Below are positions 13,092-20,716 of a stretch of 20,716 nt of DNA, in pieces. Every line of letters begins with the position of its first letter. The stretch's first letter is position 1. A program made the position numbers and the translations under genes. Location: assembly GCA_003521845.1 (NCBI GenBank), contig DPHB01000001.1, positions 18,815 to 39,530 on the forward strand. Direction: 5' to 3'. This DNA comes from Oceanospirillaceae bacterium (lineage in GTDB: Bacteria > Pseudomonadota > Gammaproteobacteria > Pseudomonadales > Balneatricaceae). Under the pieces are notes generated by a model. That model was not told the origin of the DNA. It saw only the letters and a list, made by a program, of their open reading frames with translations, and searched no databases.

Positions 13092-14729
13092 CTAGCTAAC
13101 TCCCGAGGACGCAGGAGGCTGCAAGGCTTTGGGTACGCTTGCTTGGTCCCAGTAACCAATCAAAATGCCACGTGAGGCTGACGTATCTATATATTTACCT
13201 TGTTGATTGCTTGCTGTTGTAACTTGGTTTTTTAGCCCCGCACTCCAGTCCAGCATCAGCTCGCTTAGGTAGGCGCGCGGCAGTTGGTAACCACTGTCAC
13301 GACCTAAATCCACCAGTTCCTTAGGGTCCTCTTGCAAATCGTACAGCATGGGCGGAAAACCCAAGCAATGGATGAATTTGTAACGGCCATCAAAGACCAT
13401 GGTCATACGCGCGTTGTGCTGATTGCGGCCCAGTTTTTCAGTCGCAAATGACATGGCTGAATAATCGCACTCCGCTACCACATAATCGTGGCCTATAAAC
13501 TGATCTGTGCGTAATGCCGGCATTAATGATTGACCTTCCAGCCAGTTCCACTGAGGTGTGCCACCGGCCCACTCGACCAACGTCGGCAGCAAGTCGATGG
13601 CGCACACTAAGGCATTGCATTCACTACCGCGGTGGGCATCGGCGGCAGGGCTAGGGTCCATAATGATCAGTGGTACACGGGTTACCGGGTCATGGAACAG
13701 ATCTTTTTCCCCCAACCAGTGGTCGCCATAAAAATCACCATGATCAGAGGTCAGGGCGATCAGGGTATTGGCGGCCTGGCCAATTTCTTTGAGGTGGTGA
13801 AATAGACGCCCTAAATGGTCATCTATTTCTTTGATCAAACCATAGGTCGTTGGCAAAGCGTGGTCACGCTGGTGGTCATTGGCATAAGACTGGCTATGGG
13901 GTGTTTCGGTAAAGGCTTTATAAATGGGATGAGGCGAGCTTAGTTCTTGCTTGCACTTGTTGGCTTTTGGCAGTGCCACATCTCTATATATATTGTGATA
14001 AGGCGCGGGGGCAGCTATGGGCCAATGGGGTTTGATGTAGGACAAGTGCAAACACCAGTTGTTGGTGCCCAGTGCGCTCATCATTTCCATAGCACGGTCG
14101 GTTGTATAGGCCGTTTCTGAGTGAGCTTTATCAATGCGTGCCGGTAGATGTGCGTATTTCAGATACATGCCATTGCGAATAATGCCCTGTTCGTCTTGCA
14201 TAGCATTGGCCCAGGTTGCCCAAGGGTTATCGCCTCCATAACCGAGATTATTTAAGTAGTCAAAGTAAGCAGGGTGTTGGCTGTCGTGGTGGCCAGATAT
14301 ACCTATAGTGTGCAAGCCATCATCCCTTTCTCCATGCCCAAAACCAGCGTTGCCTAGGTAGCGCCCTAAAGCAGACTCTGGGTCCAAATTTAGGCGTTGC
14401 ATACCTAGGATATCGGGTTTCATATGGGTCTTTCCCATGAGGTATGTCGTCATCCCTGTCTCCGCTAAATGGTCCGCTAAGGTCATCTCGTCGACGCGAT
14501 TAGGTTTGCCATTCCAGGTGGCACCATGGGAACGAACATGGCGTCCCGTGTAGAAAGATGCTCTCGAATTACCACAGCTAGTCCCTTGAACATAACAAGC
14601 GTTAAATTTGACCCCTTGGCGGGCCAATTGATCTATATGAGGGGTGTCGACTACCTGATTGCCATAACACGACAGTGCATCCATCCTCATTTGGTCAAGC
14701 ATGATGAATAACACATTTTTCTGAGACAT
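13092..14729 (-). CDS. Sulfatase-superfamily hydrolase with atypical CGNSR active site
   Basis: A 545-residue alkaline-phosphatase/sulfatase-fold hydrolase. Metal-site landmarks are D12 in FIMLDQMRMD, the D329-H330 pair in LTSDHGDFYGDHWLGEKDLF, and K100/H102 in LMGKTHMK. The active-site motif is C52-G-N-S-R56, followed by A-S-F-Y-T-G-R. It lines up with the canonical C-x-P-x-R of type I sulfatases but has Asn where Pro is expected. No signal peptide is present (MSQKNVLFIMLDQ), so it should be cytoplasmic. This fits the divergent TRAP transporter importing its substrate. The product could be a sulfatase (choline-sulfatase-like included) or a phosphonate/phosphate ester hydrolase; the substrate cannot be chosen from sequence. 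The gene shares its upstream region with marR, so the MarR operator may control both. Confidence 0.8.
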   Translation of the reverse strand: MSQKNVLFIMLDQMRMDALSCYGNQVVDTPHIDQLARQGVKFNACYVQGTSCGNSRASFYTGRHVRSHGATWNGKPNRVDEMTLADHLAETGMTTYLMGKTHMKPDILGMQRLNLDPESALGRYLGNAGFGHGERDDGLHTIGISGHHDSQHPAYFDYLNNLGYGGDNPWATWANAMQDEQGIIRNGMYLKYAHLPARIDKAHSETAYTTDRAMEMMSALGTNNWCLHLSYIKPHWPIAAPAPYHNIYRDVALPKANKCKQELSSPHPIYKAFTETPHSQSYANDHQRDHALPTTYGLIKEIDDHLGRLFHHLKEIGQAANTLIALTSDHGDFYGDHWLGEKDLFHDPVTRVPLIIMDPSPAADAHRGSECNALVCAIDLLPTLVEWAGGTPQWNWLEGQSLMPALRTDQFIGHDYVVAECDYSAMSFATEKLGRNQHNARMTMVFDGRYKFIHCLGFPPMLYDLQEDPKELVDLGRDSGYQLPRAYLSELMLDWSAGLKNQVTTASNQQGKYIDTSASRGILIGYWDQASVPKALQPPASSGVS

Positions 14730-14893
14730 AAGTTGGGCTCTTGTAGCAGGTTAAAATATTGTCGCATGCACCTAGGGGCAGCTGGTTTGTGCTCATTGCA
14801 TGCCATGCCTTGACGCTGGTGTCGCTGCAATGCCAGCCGTCATGCCAACCAACGACAACAAGTAACGCTTGCCTGTTGATTTTTGCGCCTAGG

Positions 14894-14952
14894 TTGACAG
14901 CGATGGGGAGCGAGCATTAAGATGGGTCATATTGTTGACTAAATCAACAATA
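14894..14952 (+). promoter_or_regulatory. marR-TRAP promoter with MarR-type operator at the expected start point
   Basis: TTGACA (14894-14899), an 18-base spacer and TAAGAT (14918-14923) make a fair sigma-70 promoter. Seven bases later lies a perfect 9-bp inverted repeat, TATTGTTGA-N5-TCAACAATA (14930-14952), of the TTG...CAA type bound by many MarR dimers. This places the palindrome over the predicted transcription start, an ideal position for autorepression, about 50 bases before the marR ATG. Confidence 0.7.
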
Positions 14953-15002
14953 ATTATTTTTGTATGTTTACGCTAACGGGTAGACATAAGGAAGGGCGAT
15001 AT

Positions 15003-15467
15003 ATGTCAGACAACAATAGCTTTAGCATCCAAACCTTGCTGCTTTATAGGCTGTATCACATCAGTACTATTCACGAGCGCATTGTCTACACCAGAAATAT
15101 GCCACGCCTGGCCGGCGTAACGCTTATTGAGTGGCGCGTGATGGGCAATATAGCCAGTGGGGTGAATACCTTCACCGACCTTGCCAGTGAGTTGATTTTG
15201 GACCGGGGGCAGCTCAGCAAACTAGTCAAAGGGCTGCAGAAAAAGCAATTGATTGAGAAGGTCAAGTCGCCCCAAGATGCCCGCAAATCAGTACTAAAAC
15301 TGTCAGCAGAAGGCGAGGAAAGGAAGACCTTGATTGTCGATATGGCGAAACAATATGAAGCAGTGATCCTCAATGGTTTGTCAGAAGAGCAGCGTCAAGG
15401 ATTTGAACAAGCGATGCAAATCATTGAAGGTAATATGCGTGAATATTGGCATGATAAAGATGATTGA
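15003..15467 (+). CDS. MarR-family transcriptional regulator
   Basis: A 154-residue protein when started at 15003, where AAGGAAGGG sits about 6 bases upstream; the in-frame ATG at 14964 has no such site. The winged-helix region includes LTDLASELILDRGQLSKLVKG-like recognition helix residues (FTDLASELILDRGQLSKLVK), then QKKQLIEKVKSPQDARKSVLKLSAEG as the wing with the typical D-x-R. The N-terminal and C-terminal helices would form the dimer interface. MarR proteins usually repress their own operon and release DNA on binding an aromatic or other small ligand. A perfect palindrome at 14930-14952 is its likely site. Its stop overlaps the start of the TRAP permease gene, so transporter expression should be under its control. 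Confidence 0.9.
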   Translation: MSDNNSFSIQTLLLYRLYHISTIHERIVYTRNMPRLAGVTLIEWRVMGNIASGVNTFTDLASELILDRGQLSKLVKGLQKKQLIEKVKSPQDARKSVLKLSAEGEERKTLIVDMAKQYEAVILNGLSEEQRQGFEQAMQIIEGNMREYWHDKDD

Positions 15468-17361
15468 AGCTAATCAAGTAGCCCCGTACACCTGGCTTGA
15501 GCGGGGCAAGTTTCTGGTGGGCTTGGTGTTTTCCGCGCTCATTATTTACTCTATTGTGTTTGCCCTCATTGATGAAGTGGTAGCGCGTTTTGGCGCCATT
15601 AGCTTTGGTTTAGTAATTGTGCTCTTGGCCCACCCCTTGTCAAAAAGCCAGCCTTTGGGGAGCTGGCAGCGACGCTTGGCTGGAGTTGTGGATATGGCTC
15701 TGATAGCGGGTTTTGGTTACTCCTGTTGGTGGTTTTTTAGCATTCAGGATCAGCTATGGACCGGTTTTTATATGCCCGATACCAGCAATATAGTCGCAGC
15801 TTGTATGGGTTTGTTGTGTATTCTTGAAGCCACTCGACGCGCTTGGGGGCCATCGCTGGTTATTCTGGTTGCGGTGTTTGTCTTGTTTGGCTTCTCTGGC
15901 CCTTATTTACCCGGTGTGTTAACGCATTTCGGTATGGATATTGGCAACTTTATGCAAATCGCTTGGTATTCATTCGATGGTGTGTTTGGTCGCACTACCG
16001 GCTTGGTGGCCAATACGGTTTTGGTGTTTTTAATCTTTGGTGCCATGCTTGAACAATCAGGTGCCGGACAGAGTCTGATTAAAATATCGACGGCCGTAAC
16101 GGGACGTATTCGCGGTGGTGCAGCCCATGCTGCCATCGTGGCCAGTGCCATATTTGGCATGATGAGTGGTTCTGTTGCAGCCAATATTGCCGGTACCGGG
16201 GTATTCACTATCCCGATGATTAAAAAACAAGGTTTTTCTGCGAAATTTGCCGCTGCGGTGGAAACTTCCGCCTCGTCTGGTGGCCAGTTAACCCCACCTG
16301 TTATGGCCGCCGCGGTGTTTGTTATGGCGGATATGGTGGGCTTACCTTATATGTCCATTATTGCGGCCGCCGCCCTGCCGGCACTATTCAAGTATATGAG
16401 TTTGTTTGCCCAAGTTTATACAGAAGCGGTACGCCTTGACCAACAACCCATGCCAGCAGAAGAAATACCTGTATTGACACGTCAAGATTGGCGCAATGGG
16501 TTGTTAGTTGCGATACCTATTGCCGCGCTGATGGTGGCCTTCGTTATTGGCTATTCACCGGCGCTATCGGGCTTTATAGGCTTGTCTGCCGCCACCATAA
16601 GTGGTTTGTTACTAAACCCTGAGTTTCGCCAAAGGCCCGTCAAAATGCTCCAGGCTTTTGCCGATGGGGGCGAGTCAGCCGGTAAAATTATGATTGCCGT
16701 AGCGGCTATTGGCATTGTTTTAGGTGTCGTCAATGAGACGGGTATTGCCATACGCTTTGCCACGTCCATTGCTGTGTGGGGTGAAGAATACTTGTTTGTA
16801 GCTTTGCTGATCGCCATGCTAGGTGCCCTAGTGTTGGGCATGGGATTACCCACCTTACCTGCTTACCTAATTATTGCCATCATGATTGCACCAGCCATGA
16901 TTAAAGCCGGTGTTGAGCCATTAGCTGCGCATATGTTTGTGCTTTATTATGCCGTTTATTCGTCTTTGGTACCCCCCATTGCCTATGGATGCTACGTGGC
17001 GGCACCGATTGCGGGTGCCAACCCCTTAGCTACCTCGTTTACCGCCTTACGTTTGTCAATTATTGGCTTGCTGGTGCCTTTTGTCTTTGTCTACACGCCA
17101 TCCTTGTTACTAGTGGTGGATAGTTTCAATTACCTAGATTTGATTACCACCATGGTGCGTCTGTTAATCGCTATATGGATGTTTGCCTCGGCTTTGGGTG
17201 GTGTGGATGCATGGCGTGGGCGCTTATCACGGGGTAATCGAAGCTTGCGCATGGTCGCTGGGTTAGCCCTGATGTGGCCTCAATTTGAAATTTGGGGCGC
17301 GGGATTTGTGCTGGTATTGCTCAGTCATTTCTGTGCCAACAAGTGTATTAAAAATAACTAA
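15460..17361 (+). CDS. TRAP transporter fused permease (DctQM-type, TAXI family)
   Basis: About 633 residues from the ATG at 15460 (MIEANQ), which overlaps the marR stop; another in-frame ATG at 15451 is possible. The frame opens further upstream but that part lies within marR. The N-terminal ~150 residues hold four predicted membrane helices equivalent to the small DctQ subunit, followed by the large DctM-like part with many helices. TRAP-typical stretches include SAIFGMMSGSVAANIAGTGV, ETSASSGGQLTPPVMAAAVF, LVLGMGLPTLPAYLII and YYAVYSSLVPPIAYGCYVAA. It moves a small organic anion or zwitterion across the inner membrane using a sodium gradient, fed by the TAXI receptor encoded next. The translational coupling to marR is notable. 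Confidence 0.9.
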   Translation: MIEANQVAPYTWLERGKFLVGLVFSALIIYSIVFALIDEVVARFGAISFGLVIVLLAHPLSKSQPLGSWQRRLAGVVDMALIAGFGYSCWWFFSIQDQLWTGFYMPDTSNIVAACMGLLCILEATRRAWGPSLVILVAVFVLFGFSGPYLPGVLTHFGMDIGNFMQIAWYSFDGVFGRTTGLVANTVLVFLIFGAMLEQSGAGQSLIKISTAVTGRIRGGAAHAAIVASAIFGMMSGSVAANIAGTGVFTIPMIKKQGFSAKFAAAVETSASSGGQLTPPVMAAAVFVMADMVGLPYMSIIAAAALPALFKYMSLFAQVYTEAVRLDQQPMPAEEIPVLTRQDWRNGLLVAIPIAALMVAFVIGYSPALSGFIGLSAATISGLLLNPEFRQRPVKMLQAFADGGESAGKIMIAVAAIGIVLGVVNETGIAIRFATSIAVWGEEYLFVALLIAMLGALVLGMGLPTLPAYLIIAIMIAPAMIKAGVEPLAAHMFVLYYAVYSSLVPPIAYGCYVAAPIAGANPLATSFTALRLSIIGLLVPFVFVYTPSLLLVVDSFNYLDLITTMVRLLIAIWMFASALGGVDAWRGRLSRGNRSLRMVAGLALMWPQFEIWGAGFVLVLLSHFCANKCIKNN

Positions 17362-17375
17362 CAAAGAGAGATATA

Positions 17376-18383
17376 ATGAAATCAATAACTAACCAACTGC
17401 TCAAAATGACGGGAGCAGTCGCACTCGCCTCATTAATTTCAGGCAATGTGTCGGCAGAACTCTACCGAGTTACCTCGATAGCACCCGGTATGTCACCATT
17501 TGTGGTGAATACCTCCATTGCTAAGGTAGTATCGAAGCACCTACCAGACGTTGAAATGCAAGTGCGGGCTACCGGCGCCGCAACGCGCCACCTGGTTGAA
17601 GCAGGGCAGGGTAAGGTAGATTTCTTTTTTGGTTCGCCAATCATCAATTGGCTGATGGACAAGAATAAAGGGCCCTATAAAAATATGGCTAATGCACCGC
17701 TATTAGAAGACAACTTGGGCATGATATTTTCTTATGAAATGGGGCCTTATCATTATGTTGTAAACGCCGATAGTGACATACATTCTTTGGCAGATTTAAA
17801 AGGTAAAAAGGTATTTTTGGGCCCTCCTGGTGGTGCCGCTCGCGGTGTCGTTGGGCGCAATGTCAAAGCCGTTACCGGGTTTACTGAAGACGATATGCAA
17901 GTGCAAAACTTTGGTTTTGATGCCGCTATCCAAGCTTTTCAGGATGGTAAGATTGACCTAGTGGTATTGCCCACCAATATCCCTAGCCCGCCAATCCAGC
18001 AGTTTGCGCTAACCAAAGCCATCCGTATATTGGATATACCGGTTGAGCAGCTCAAAATCCCTACGGCAACCGGTGGCACCATTGTTGAAATCCCCGCCCA
18101 TGCCTACGGTGACAATCAGGTGAATACCGGTGTGTCTCGTACACACGGTGCTATTGTTAACTTCTCGGCACGCATGGACTTGGATGAAGAAGTCGTTTAT
18201 CAAGTCACCAAAACCATCTGGGAGAACTTAGGCGAAGTCACTAGTGCTGCACAGTGGATGCGCAATACCATCACTTTGGATAATGCCTTAAAAGTTATTC
18301 CAAGTCGTCTGCACCCGGGTGCAGAGCGCTACTATCGTGAAATTGGTTTAAGCATTCCAGAGGCACTGGATTATTCCAAGTAA
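17376..18383 (+). CDS. TAXI-family TRAP transporter solute-binding protein
   Basis: A 335-residue periplasmic receptor. The first ~27 residues are a signal peptide (K near the start, hydrophobic VALASLISG core, VSA cleavage before ELYRVTS). The mature part has the TAXI layout: early IAPGMSPFVVNTSIAKVV, RATGAATRHLVEAGQGKVDFF near residue 65-85, and GPPGGAARGVVGRNV near residue 150. An AAAGAGAG ribosome site precedes the ATG, and the gene starts 14 bases after the permease stop, so the pair is one operon. TAXI receptors bind varied substrates (glutamate, other carboxylates or amines) and the ligand cannot be assigned here. Confidence 0.9.
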   Translation: MKSITNQLLKMTGAVALASLISGNVSAELYRVTSIAPGMSPFVVNTSIAKVVSKHLPDVEMQVRATGAATRHLVEAGQGKVDFFFGSPIINWLMDKNKGPYKNMANAPLLEDNLGMIFSYEMGPYHYVVNADSDIHSLADLKGKKVFLGPPGGAARGVVGRNVKAVTGFTEDDMQVQNFGFDAAIQAFQDGKIDLVVLPTNIPSPPIQQFALTKAIRILDIPVEQLKIPTATGGTIVEIPAHAYGDNQVNTGVSRTHGAIVNFSARMDLDEEVVYQVTKTIWENLGEVTSAAQWMRNTITLDNALKVIPSRLHPGAERYYREIGLSIPEALDYSK

Positions 18384-18409
18384 CCGTCAGTAGATAAGTC
18401 AGTATTGTT

Positions 18410-18440
18410 GGGTGGCAACATAGCATTGATGTTGTCACCC
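18410..18440. terminator. Stem-loop between convergent TAXI receptor and PhyH genes
   Basis: GGGTGGCAACAT, 7-base loop, ATGTTGTCACCC: twelve pairs with one G-T wobble, midway in the 80-base gap between convergent genes. There is no T tract on either side, so it may act as a bidirectional transcript end through RNA stability or factor-dependent termination. Confidence 0.55.
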
Positions 18441-18463
18441 TCGCTGCACAAACGCTGGCTAAG

Positions 18464-19273
18464 TTAGCTCATTTCGCCAAGCAACAATGGGAATTCACTA
18501 GCCACCAGGCGGTCACCATGCTGCAGGTTAACTTCGCTGAAAGGCGGCGAACTGATTATGTTTGGCTGCCGCACAAAGGATGCCCCCGAGCCTAACAAGC
18601 GTAGAGAAAATGCCCGTCTTTGGGTGCTGGTACTGTTGTTAGCGGGTGCACCATGTATGGTGCGATAATCAAAGGCAACGGCATCACCTGGCTCTAGCTC
18701 CCAACCGAGAATATTATAAGCGTCTCTATTGGCATCAATATCCGGAATTGCTTCTAAGCCATCGTGCTCATTAAGCGCTTGTCTATTGAACAGTTGTGGG
18801 CGGTAACGTTTGCCCCATAAGTGCGACCCAGCCACAAACTCCAGTGTGCGCTCGCGTGTAACCTTGTCGACAGGAATCCATAGGCTCACTGTTTTTGGGC
18901 CATCAACACAGTAGTAAGGCATGTCTTGATGCCATGGGGTGGCAATACCTGTGGCGGCTTCTTTCACCAATACATGCTCGTGAAATAGTTGCACCATGTG
19001 GCTTTGCATTAATTGCGCGGCTATATCGGCTGCCGCCGAATTAAATATAAAGTCTTGGTATTCGGGTATTCTATGCCAGCTACAATAATCGACAAAAAAT
19101 TGTCCACCGCCCTTGTCATCCTGATAGACCCTTGCGGTACGATTAGGGGCCTGCATATTGGCAGCAATACCTTGGCGTAGTACGTCTACCCAACTTGAGA
19201 AAGCGCCGCGCAGCACCGTAACGCCTGCAGTTTGGAACTGTGCCACGGTCTGTTGATCTAGCTTATGAGCCAT
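18464..19273 (-). CDS. PhyH-family Fe(II)/2-oxoglutarate dioxygenase
   Basis: A 269-residue cytoplasmic oxygenase of the phytanoyl-CoA dioxygenase family. The facial triad is visible as H115-x-D117 in TPWHQDMPYY and H207 in FDYRTIHGAP. The RRAFSLR segment (219-225) provides the arginine for 2-oxoglutarate. Between them lie LWIPVDKVTRERTLEFVAGSHLWG-like residues (131-154), common in bacterial PhyH proteins. A GGAG ribosome site precedes the ATG. Bacterial relatives hydroxylate diverse small molecules, including betaines and aminophosphonates (PhnY, TmpA). Its position beside a TRAP importer and a divergently transcribed LysR gene suggests it oxidises the imported compound or its hydrolysis product. 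The substrate is unknown. Confidence 0.85.
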   Translation of the reverse strand: MAHKLDQQTVAQFQTAGVTVLRGAFSSWVDVLRQGIAANMQAPNRTARVYQDDKGGGQFFVDYCSWHRIPEYQDFIFNSAAADIAAQLMQSHMVQLFHEHVLVKEAATGIATPWHQDMPYYCVDGPKTVSLWIPVDKVTRERTLEFVAGSHLWGKRYRPQLFNRQALNEHDGLEAIPDIDANRDAYNILGWELEPGDAVAFDYRTIHGAPANNSTSTQRRAFSLRLLGSGASFVRQPNIISSPPFSEVNLQHGDRLVASEFPLLLGEMS

Positions 19274-19325
19274 CTTTTACTCCTGCTTATTTGCTTGCTC
19301 GGTGACCACTTTATCAACACTGCAT

Positions 19326-19342
19326 TATTAGATAAAATAATA
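19326..19342. promoter_or_regulatory. T-N11-A dyad in the PhyH-LysR divergent gap (candidate LysR box)
   Basis: TATTA-N7-TAATA lies just before the LysR start in a 72-bp divergent interval. It fits the loose T-N11-A LysR-box pattern and its position is right for autoregulation, but the region is AT-rich so chance occurrence is likely enough to keep confidence low. Confidence 0.3.
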
Positions 19343-19345
19343 TTA

Positions 19346-20266
19346 ATGAATGAACAATATAAAAAAATCAGATCACTAACCCTTAAACAATTGGCCTATG
19401 CTCTGGCCGCCGCCGATGCAGGTAACGTCACGGCGGCATCACGCACGCTACATGTATCGCAGCCCGCTGTGTCGGCGGCCATCGCGGCGCTGGAACAGCA
19501 CTATGGGCTAAAGTTGTTCACTAGGCTGCCCGCACAAGGTGTTGCCCTAACTCCATTCGGTATAGAGGTGATGTCAGAGGCGCGTCTGTTGTTGGATCAG
19601 GCGCAAACCCTGGCCCTGCTGTCTACCCCAGAGGCCAAAATTTCGGGGCAGCTGGTAGTCAGTTGTTATGAGGCAATAGCCCCTTTCGTTTTACCTCGTT
19701 TGCTGCGCACCTTACGCCAGCGGCTACCCATGGTCACGGTCAATTTTATTGAGACCACACTAGAAGGTGCGGCACTGAGTCTCACACAAGGCAGAGCTGA
19801 CCTAGCCATTAGTTATGCATTGGGGCAAGACGACAGTGTGTATAAACAAAACCTCTATAGCTTACAACCTCATGTTATTTGTGCGACGTCGCATGCCTTT
19901 GCGGAACTAGATTCACTCCAACTTTGCCAACTGCATAGGCAAAAAATGATCTTATTGGATCAGCCAATGAGTGCTCAGTATGTGCTTGGCTTGTTAAGTG
20001 CACAGGGTGCCGTGCCCGACATTGTAACGAGCGTAAAAAACATCGAATTACAACGCTCCTTAGTGGCTAACAACTTTGGTGTCGCACTGGTGCACACATT
20101 AAGTAAAGCTAGCCAGTCTTATGATGGCACGCCGCTAAAAGTCATTGCTATCAAAGACCCCATTGCTGAGCAGAAGGTACAGGTAACCTGCTTGCAGCAA
20201 AGCCGTAAACGCCCGATCCTTGCTGCGGTGTTAACTGAGATACAAGATTTGTTCAGTGGCCATTAG
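19346..20266 (+). CDS. LysR-family transcriptional regulator
   Basis: A 306-residue protein when started at 19346 (MNEQYKK); the longer in-frame ATG at 19265 would overlap the divergent phyH gene and adds a non-family leader. Residues about 10-70 are the LysR winged HTH (LTLKQLAYALAAADAGNVTA, then HVSQPAVSAAIAALEQHYGLKLFTR). The rest is a periplasmic-binding-protein-like effector domain beginning near residue 95 (GQLVVSCYEAIAPFVLPRLL). Divergent placement suggests it regulates the PhyH gene, perhaps together with the TRAP operon. A terminator follows at 20320-20346. Confidence 0.9.
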   Translation: MNEQYKKIRSLTLKQLAYALAAADAGNVTAASRTLHVSQPAVSAAIAALEQHYGLKLFTRLPAQGVALTPFGIEVMSEARLLLDQAQTLALLSTPEAKISGQLVVSCYEAIAPFVLPRLLRTLRQRLPMVTVNFIETTLEGAALSLTQGRADLAISYALGQDDSVYKQNLYSLQPHVICATSHAFAELDSLQLCQLHRQKMILLDQPMSAQYVLGLLSAQGAVPDIVTSVKNIELQRSLVANNFGVALVHTLSKASQSYDGTPLKVIAIKDPIAEQKVQVTCLQQSRKRPILAAVLTEIQDLFSGH

Positions 20267-20319
20267 GGCTACGCACTGGGCCAAGTGCAACGGGAGGGGC
20301 TCAACTTGCAGCTCCCTCC

Positions 20320-20346
20320 AGCCCACAAAATCTGGGCTCCTTTTTT
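20320..20346 (+). terminator. Rho-independent terminator after lysR
   Basis: AGCCCA, 7-base loop, TGGGCT, two C residues, then six T residues. It lies 54 bases after the lysR stop and upstream of the next regulator gene. Confidence 0.75.
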
Positions 20347-20414
20347 GCGGTAATACTTATTGGCGCGTAAAATAGGTGTTCAAATATTAACTTGCTAGTC
20401 ACCAGGTAAAACCT

Positions 20415-20716
20415 ATGTGTAGCACGGATGTTGAATTAGAAAACCGGCCTTTACTGGTACCCGATACAAAGCCCTTGTTGGTCAGCAATAAGGCTGTTGG
20501 CGAAGTGCGCAATTTTGCGTTTCTGTTATTAGACAATTTTTCTATGATGAGTCTAACCTCGGCCTTGGATGCGTTGCGTACTGCGAATCTGCTATCAGAG
20601 ACCAAGATATATAGCTTTCAGATGATTTCCCTAAGTGGCCAGCCAGTATGCGGTGACTTGGGTTTTTCTGCCGTGGTTGATTACTCCATCGATGAAATTG
20701 ATATTCAGCAGGTGGA
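20415..20716 (+). CDS. Partial GlxA/GbdR-type AraC-family regulator (N-terminal part)
   Basis: An ATG at 20415 opens a frame of 100 codons that continues through the right edge of the window. The visible part opens with a polar ~35-residue leader, then NFAFLLLDNFSMMSLTSALD, matching the first strand-helix of the DJ-1/PfpI-like domain in GbdR-type regulators, followed by LRTANLLSE and FQMISLSGQPVCG. The N-terminal half is therefore the ligand-sensing domain and the AraC HTH should lie beyond the edge. GbdR activates glycine-betaine and dimethylglycine catabolism; the resemblance here is closer than for the regulator at 543-1490. An AGGT element lies about 7 bases before the ATG. Confidence 0.75.
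   Translation, partial: MCSTDVELENRPLLVPDTKPLLVSNKAVGEVRNFAFLLLDNFSMMSLTSALDALRTANLLSETKIYSFQMISLSGQPVCGDLGFSAVVDYSIDEIDIQQV

Noticed and set aside
19265..19345. Upstream start of the LysR gene
   Set aside because: It overlaps the divergent PhyH gene and its ribosome site and adds a hydrophobic leader foreign to LysR proteins.

Overview
The window looks like chromosomal DNA of a marine, probably gammaproteobacterial, heterotroph. The basis is indirect: moderate GC, the gene families present (TRAP-TAXI transporter, GlxA/GbdR-type AraC regulators, methylated-amine catabolism) and a dispersed hairpin-rich intergenic repeat of a kind seen in that group. No rRNA, tRNA, transposase, integrase or CRISPR array was seen. 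All genes look intact except the two cut by the window edges.

Left part (1-3695, minus strand): the 5' end of a gene with a DUF1989-like N-terminus, a GlxA-type AraC regulator, and an ammonium-transporter operon (amt plus a 71-residue one-helix membrane protein) that ends in two hairpins. A 377-bp divergent promoter region with a perfect 11-bp inverted repeat separates amt from the central operon.

Centre (3696-12762, plus strand): a methylated-amine module. mgsA-mgsB-mgsC (N-methylglutamate synthase, related to GlxB/C/D), gmaS (gamma-glutamylmethylamide synthetase, glutamine synthetase type III fold) and a GcvT-like tetrahydrofolate protein form one co-directional run. A strong hairpin follows, then dmmA-dmmB-dmmC, a haem-dependent oxidative N-demethylase (dimethylamine monooxygenase). 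An XRE-cupin regulator with an inverted repeat over its own promoter closes the block. The inferred flow is dimethylamine -> methylamine + formaldehyde (DmmABC); methylamine + glutamate -> gamma-glutamylmethylamide (GmaS); -> N-methylglutamate (MgsABC). The GcvT-like protein may pass the C1 unit to tetrahydrofolate, and Amt may import ammonium or methylammonium. N-methylglutamate dehydrogenase (MgdABCD), Tmm and PII/GlnK are not in the window. The cut left-edge gene could be a Tdm-like protein, but this is unproven.

Right part (13092-20716): a second uptake/catabolism module of unknown substrate. It has a sulfatase-superfamily hydrolase with an atypical CGNSR active site, a divergent marR-TRAP permease-TAXI receptor operon with a well-placed operator palindrome, a PhyH-type Fe(II)/2-oxoglutarate dioxygenase divergent from a LysR regulator, and the 5' part of a second GlxA/GbdR-like AraC regulator. 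The N-methyl theme and GbdR-like regulators suggest, but do not show, that this module also handles a quaternary-amine-type osmolyte or a sulfate/phosphonate ester.
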